Source: an uncultured Ruminococcus sp. (GTDB lineage: Bacteria; Bacillota; Clostridia; Oscillospirales; Ruminococcaceae). Taken from it: a stretch of DNA of 17,428 nucleotides. Positions 13,958 through 17,428 of the stretch are shown here, piece after piece. Under the pieces are notes generated by a model. It saw only the letters and a program-made list of their open reading frames with translations, was not told the origin of the DNA and searched no databases. The stretch's first letter is position 1, and each line of letters opens with the position of its first letter. The stretch spans positions 1-17,428 of the forward strand of contig CADBQZ010000271.1 in the NCBI GenBank assembly GCA_902796865.1. The letters are read 5' to 3'. A program made the translations under genes and the position numbers.

Positions 13958-14821
13958 ATGGAGATTTCAAACAGTATACGTTCAAGAGTACTTATAGACG
14001 CTCTTCCGTATATACAAAAATATAATGATAAGATCGTTGTTGTGAAGTACGGCGGAAACGCCATGACTAACGAGGAGCTTAAAGAAGCAGTCATGAGCGA
14101 TATAGTGCTTCTTTCACTTGTGGGAATAAGAGTAGTACTTGTTCACGGCGGCGGTCCGGAAATAAATGATATGCTCGGAAGACTTGGCATAGAAAGCAAG
14201 TTTATCGGCGGACTCAGATATACCGACAAGGAAACTGTCGATGTTGTAAAAATGGTCCTTGCCGGAAAGGTGAACAAGGAACTTGTGGCACATCTTGCAG
14301 AACATGGCGGAAATGCAGTTGGTCTTTGCGGCATAGACGGCAAAATGATAACCGCCGACAGAGCCGAAGGCGAAAACGGTGAGGATCTTGGATATGTCGG
14401 AAACATCACTAAGGTGAACATAAAGCCTATAACCGATTCTTTGAATAACGGTTTTATCCCTGTTATCGCTACTGTTGCCTGCGGCGAGGACGGAACTACA
14501 TATAACATCAACGCTGATACTGCGGCATCGAGAATAGCAGCGGAGCTTGGCGCAGAAAATCTTATCCTTATGACCGATATCGCAGGTCTTATGAGAAACA
14601 AAGATGACCCGTCAACGCTGATACCGTTTGTGAATGTAAGTGAAGTACCATTCATGAAGAGACAGGGAATAATCTCGGGCGGAATGATACCTAAGATAGA
14701 CTGCTGTGTTGAAGCGGTCAGAAGAGGCGTTAAAAAGACTTCTATCATAGACGGACGCATACCGCACTCGATACTTATAGAGATACTTTCAAACGAAGGT
14801 ATCGGAACACAGTTCAAATGA
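13958..14821 (+). CDS. argB: Acetylglutamate kinase
   Basis: This 287-residue amino-acid kinase phosphorylates N-acetylglutamate. Visible motifs are VVKYGGNAM (29-37, with Lys30), VHGGGPEIN, GLCGIDGKM, NINADTAA, ISGGMIPKI and the C-terminal IDGRIPHSILIEILSNEGIG. An N-terminal helix before the first strand is typical of arginine-inhibited, hexameric kinases, as expected with an ArgJ acetyl cycle; feedback control is thus likely but inferred. The start at 13958 is chosen over 13952 by ribosome binding site spacing. The stop overlaps the next start by 4 bases (ATGA), so the downstream gene is translationally coupled. Confidence 0.96.
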   Translation: MEISNSIRSRVLIDALPYIQKYNDKIVVVKYGGNAMTNEELKEAVMSDIVLLSLVGIRVVLVHGGGPEINDMLGRLGIESKFIGGLRYTDKETVDVVKMVLAGKVNKELVAHLAEHGGNAVGLCGIDGKMITADRAEGENGEDLGYVGNITKVNIKPITDSLNNGFIPVIATVACGEDGTTYNINADTAASRIAAELGAENLILMTDIAGLMRNKDDPSTLIPFVNVSEVPFMKRQGIISGGMIPKIDCCVEAVRRGVKKTSIIDGRIPHSILIEILSNEGIGTQFK

Positions 14822-15243
14822 AGCTGTTAGCAGTACTTGCGGTGATATATCCGCTGATAATAGCATTTATTCTTATTCTCATAGGAGTACTTCTTCATCT
14901 GAGACGTACAAAAATGGGTATAAATACAACGGGAGTCGTAGTCGGTACGGCTAAGATCGCAAAGAAAATGACAAAGCTCAAAATGAGCGTTGAAGCCCCC
15001 GTCGTAAGGTATACGGTAAAGGGGCGTGAATATACCTGTACCGCATCGAAATTTCGCATGGACAGTACACAGACTTATTACAAGGGTGAGGTAATAGACA
15101 TAAGGGTGAATAAAAAAGATCCCCATAAGTTTGAGCCTTTGGAAAGCGGCAGTACAGCTGAAAAACTTCTTATAACGGGCGGTGTGTTTATCATCATCGC
15201 TTTTGGTGCGGTCTATATAAAATATCGTAACATATTTTCCTGA
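14818..15243 (+). CDS. DUF3592-like membrane protein within the arginine operon
   Basis: This 141-residue protein has a transmembrane helix at each end (about 4-27 and 115-136). Between them is a beta-rich middle with PVVRYTVKGREYTCTAS and YYKGEVIDIRVNKKDPHKF, the pattern of DUF3592 domains, whose function is unknown. The middle part lies on one side of the membrane, by topology probably outside or periplasm-like; this is inference. The ATG overlaps the argB stop (ATGA), so its translation depends on argB. argD follows after 34 bases, with a short hairpin at the join. Confidence 0.82.
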   Translation: MKLLAVLAVIYPLIIAFILILIGVLLHLRRTKMGINTTGVVVGTAKIAKKMTKLKMSVEAPVVRYTVKGREYTCTASKFRMDSTQTYYKGEVIDIRVNKKDPHKFEPLESGSTAEKLLITGGVFIIIAFGAVYIKYRNIFS

Positions 15244-15259
15244 CAGTTAAAATGTCGGG
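15239..15259 (+). other. Short hairpin between the DUF3592-like gene and argD
   Basis: CCTGACA (15239-15245) pairs with TGTCGGG (15253-15259), one G-T wobble, around GTTAAAA. It overlaps the stop codon and has no T-run. It is probably a processing or spacing element. Confidence 0.4.
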
Positions 15260-15277
15260 AGCAAGGGAGCGAATTTA

Positions 15278-16447
15278 ATGACAACTATAGAAAAATTCAA
15301 TAACAGCGTTATGCATACCTACGGACGCTTTGATGTTGTATTTGAAAAAGGCGGAAACAGGGAGTGCATCGACGAAAACGGAAAAGAATATATCGACTTC
15401 GGAAGCGGCATCGGTACAAATTCTCTCGGTTATTGCGATGAAAAATGGGCTGACGCAGTTTGCGCTCAGGTAAGGACATTGCAGCATAGCTCAAATTACT
15501 ACTACACAAAGGTCCAGGCAGATTTCGCCGACAGACTTTGTAATATAGCAGGATACAAGTCTGTTTTCTTCTGTAACAGCGGCGCTGAGGCAAACGAGTG
15601 TGCAATAAAGGTGGCAAGGAAGTACAGCTTTGATAAATACGGCAAGGGCAGACATACCATAATAACCCTTGTTAATTCCTTCCACGGTAGGACGTTGGCT
15701 ACTCTCTCCGCAACAGGTCAGGATGTATTCCACAATTACTTCTTTCCGTTCCTTGAAGGTTTCGTAAATGTTACCGCAAACGATATCGCAGACCTTAAAG
15801 AAAAGCTCGAAGATAAAACGGTATGTGCGGTAATGCTTGAGTACGTACAGGGAGAGGGCGGCGTTAATGCCCTCAATAAGGAATTTGTCGATGCAGTATA
15901 CGATCTCTGCGCTGAAAAGGATATCCTCGTTATCGCTGATGAGGTTCAGACAGGCGTAGGACGTACAGGCAAATTCCTTGCAGGAGACCACTTCGGCAGA
16001 AAGGCTGATGTTACTACACTTGCAAAGGGTATCGCAGGCGGCGTTCCTATGGGTGCGTGCCTTGTGAATGAAAAGTGCAGCGGAGTCCTTACAGCAGGTA
16101 CTCACGGCTCAACATTCGGCGGCAACCCTATCGCTTGTGCAGGCGGTCTCGCAGTACTCGACAGGATCGAAAGCAATGGATTCCTTGATGAAGTAGGAAA
16201 AAAAGCGGAGTTTATCAAGAATGAACTCGTAAAATGCAGTGAAGTAAAAGCAGTGAGCGGTCTGGGACTTATGATCGGAATAACCCTTAAAAACAAAGAC
16301 GCTCATGATGTAGCACAGAAAGCTCTTGAAAGGGGGTTGCTTGTGCTGACAGCAAAGGAGAAAGTCAGACTTCTCCCTCCGCTTACTATTTCTTATGATG
16401 AACTGAAGGACGGACTGAAAATTCTGATAGAGATACTGGAGGAATGA
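15278..16447 (+). CDS. argD: Acetylornithine aminotransferase
   Basis: This 389-residue class III, PLP-dependent aminotransferase converts N-acetylglutamate semialdehyde to N-acetylornithine with glutamate. Motifs are FGSGIGTNSLG (41-51), NSGAEANECAIKVARKY (100-116), FHGRTLATLSATGQ (135-148) and VIADEVQTGVGRTG (218-231) with PLP-binding Asp221. TLAKGIAGGVPMGA (247-260) carries Schiff-base Lys250, and HGSTFGGNP follows. The enzyme may also serve in lysine synthesis, as in other bacteria. AAGGGAG (15263-15269) lies 8 bases before the ATG. Its stop region overlaps the alternative start of the next gene. Confidence 0.96.
   Translation: MTTIEKFNNSVMHTYGRFDVVFEKGGNRECIDENGKEYIDFGSGIGTNSLGYCDEKWADAVCAQVRTLQHSSNYYYTKVQADFADRLCNIAGYKSVFFCNSGAEANECAIKVARKYSFDKYGKGRHTIITLVNSFHGRTLATLSATGQDVFHNYFFPFLEGFVNVTANDIADLKEKLEDKTVCAVMLEYVQGEGGVNALNKEFVDAVYDLCAEKDILVIADEVQTGVGRTGKFLAGDHFGRKADVTTLAKGIAGGVPMGACLVNEKCSGVLTAGTHGSTFGGNPIACAGGLAVLDRIESNGFLDEVGKKAEFIKNELVKCSEVKAVSGLGLMIGITLKNKDAHDVAQKALERGLLVLTAKEKVRLLPPLTISYDELKDGLKILIEILEE
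16438..16442 (+). promoter_or_regulatory. Ribosome binding site that sets the start of the LURP-one-like gene
   Basis: GGAGG is 1 base before the ATG at 16444 but 7 bases before the ATG at 16450. The second ATG is therefore more likely. The site lies inside the end of argD. Confidence 0.6.
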
Positions 16448-16449
16448 GC

Positions 16450-16911
16450 ATGGAGATACAAGTTGCAGGTAAAAACGGTAAATACACTGTTGTAGACAAA
16501 AACGGTAAACTCCTATATCATGTAAAGAAAAAGGGTTTCGGCGCTAAATTCATTCTCTTGGATGTAAATAATTACAATCTCTATACGCTTGTTCAGACAG
16601 GAAGCTCGAAAAGCCCTACATTTACTATCATTCTCAATGATAATGTTTTTATGACGTTGGAATGTACGTCAATGTATCTTGACCCTTCGTTCAAAGTCAG
16701 ACATAAGACCATGAACTTTGAAATAAACAGCAAGAACAGAAAGGATTTTGAGATAATCCTTGACGGGAAACAAGTTGGAACGATACAAACGCTTGTAGCT
16801 GTTACGGGTGACCTGCAATATCACATAGAGGTGGAGAATACAGCGTTCGATGACTATATACCACTGTTTGCTGTCGCAATAGACAGAGCCTTTGGTGAAA
16901 TGAATAAATAA
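16450..16911 (+). CDS. LURP-one/tubby-fold-like protein within the arginine operon
   Basis: This protein of about 153 residues has repeated beta-strand patterns: KYTVVDKNGKLLYHVKKKG, FILLDVNNYNLYTL, PTFTIILNDNVFMTLEC, FEIILDGKQVGTIQ. A C-terminal hydrophobic helix follows (DDYIPLFAVAIDRAFGEM). This layout resembles the LURP-one-related (scramblase/tubby) fold, found in many Firmicutes proteins of unknown role. The assignment is by pattern only and is moderate. No signal peptide is seen, so it is probably cytoplasmic or membrane-associated. The gene starts 2 bases after the argD stop (or overlaps it by 4 if the ATG at 16444 is used), and argF follows 28 bases later, so it is co-transcribed with arginine genes. 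Confidence 0.7.
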   Translation: MEIQVAGKNGKYTVVDKNGKLLYHVKKKGFGAKFILLDVNNYNLYTLVQTGSSKSPTFTIILNDNVFMTLECTSMYLDPSFKVRHKTMNFEINSKNRKDFEIILDGKQVGTIQTLVAVTGDLQYHIEVENTAFDDYIPLFAVAIDRAFGEMNK

Positions 16912-16939
16912 TTGTAAATAATGAAAGGACAAATTTGAC

Positions 16940-17428
16940 ATGAAGCACTTACTTAAAATGCTTGATCTCAGCACAGAGGAGATCATTGATATACTTAACC
17001 TTGCAGACCAGCTCAAGTATGAACTCAAGCACGGTATCCCACACCCACACCTCAAGGGAAAGACTCTCGGAATGATATTCCAGAAGGCTTCAACACGTAC
17101 AAGAGTATCCTTTGAGACAGGTATGTATCAGCTTGGCGGATATCCGCTCTTCCTCTCATCAAATGATCTCCAGATCGGTCGTGGAGAGCCTGTACAGGAT
17201 ACAGCAAGAGTTCTTTCACGTTACCTTGACGGTATCATGATCCGTACATTCGAGCAGAAGGAAGTAGAGGATCTCGCTCAGTACGGCTCTATCCCGATAA
17301 TCAATGGTCTTACAGACTTCTGTCACCCTTGTCAGGTGCTTGCTGACCTCATGACTATCCGTGAGTTCAAGGGCAGCTTTGACGGTCTGAAGATGTGCTT
17401 CATCGGCGACGGAAATAATATGGCTAAT
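16940..17428 (+). CDS. argF: Ornithine carbamoyltransferase, N-terminal part
   Basis: The first 163 residues are present; the gene runs off the right edge. It carries the carbamoyl phosphate motif STRTR (51-55) followed by VSFE, and HPCQ (128-131), which are common to transcarbamylases. KMCFIGDGNNMAN at the visible end marks the ornithine-binding domain start and favours OTCase over ATCase. OTCase makes citrulline from ornithine and carbamoyl phosphate. AAAGGA (16924-16929) lies 10 bases before the ATG. As the last visible gene it completes the ornithine-to-arginine branch with argG and argH. Confidence 0.94.
   Translation, partial: MKHLLKMLDLSTEEIIDILNLADQLKYELKHGIPHPHLKGKTLGMIFQKASTRTRVSFETGMYQLGGYPLFLSSNDLQIGRGEPVQDTARVLSRYLDGIMIRTFEQKEVEDLAQYGSIPIINGLTDFCHPCQVLADLMTIREFKGSFDGLKMCFIGDGNNMAN

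Noticed and set aside
14143..14817. Antisense open frame of 224 codons over argB
   Set aside because: It is the reverse-strand shadow of argB, with low-complexity composition and no domain.
16899..16917. ARG-box-like ATGAATAAATAATTGTA before argF
   Set aside because: Only the left half matches, it overlaps the end of a coding region, and no promoter is visible beside it.

Overview
The window looks like chromosomal housekeeping DNA from a spore-lineage Clostridia bacterium, most probably a Ruminococcus-like member of the Oscillospiraceae. This rests on protein similarity recalled from memory, the moderately low GC content, strong AGGAGG-type ribosome binding sites, TTG starts, and spo0A plus spoIVB. 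No mobile element, CRISPR array, rRNA or tRNA was seen.

Layout. (1) Positions 1-375, minus strand: the 5' end of murT (peptidoglycan amidation), with its own promoter. (2) 541-4323, plus strand: the conserved ylxM-ffh-rpsP-khpA-rimM-trmD cluster for protein targeting, ribosome assembly and tRNA modification. It starts at a near-perfect sigma-A promoter. Each gap between ffh and rimM holds a hairpin, and the one before rimM looks like an internal terminator. rplS, the usual last gene, is missing. (3) 4514-4962: a monocistronic HPr gene with its own promoter and a strong terminator. (4) 4970-7305: spoIVB (minus) and spo0A (plus), arranged divergently rather than in the usual tandem. The shared 335-bp region holds a consensus-like 0A box, a long inverted repeat and a sigma-A-type promoter. 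(5) 7450-8002: a flavin-reductase-like gene with its own promoter and terminator. (6) 8003-8640: a non-coding stretch with a 51-bp direct repeat and perfect hairpins. (7) 8640-17428: an arginine biosynthesis cluster, argG-argH-(small membrane protein)-argC-argJ-argB-(DUF3592-like membrane protein)-argD-(LURP-one-like protein)-argF, cut by the window end.

How the genes work together. argJ, argB, argC and argD carry out the acetyl-recycling synthesis of ornithine from glutamate. argF, argG and argH convert ornithine to arginine. All seven steps are encoded here (argF only in part), with no separate argA. Three small genes of unknown function are embedded in this operon with tight, translationally coupled spacing. 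They are the most interesting unexplained content of the window. Candidate operators (an ARG-box-like site and an 11-bp perfect inverted repeat) sit just upstream of the argG promoter.
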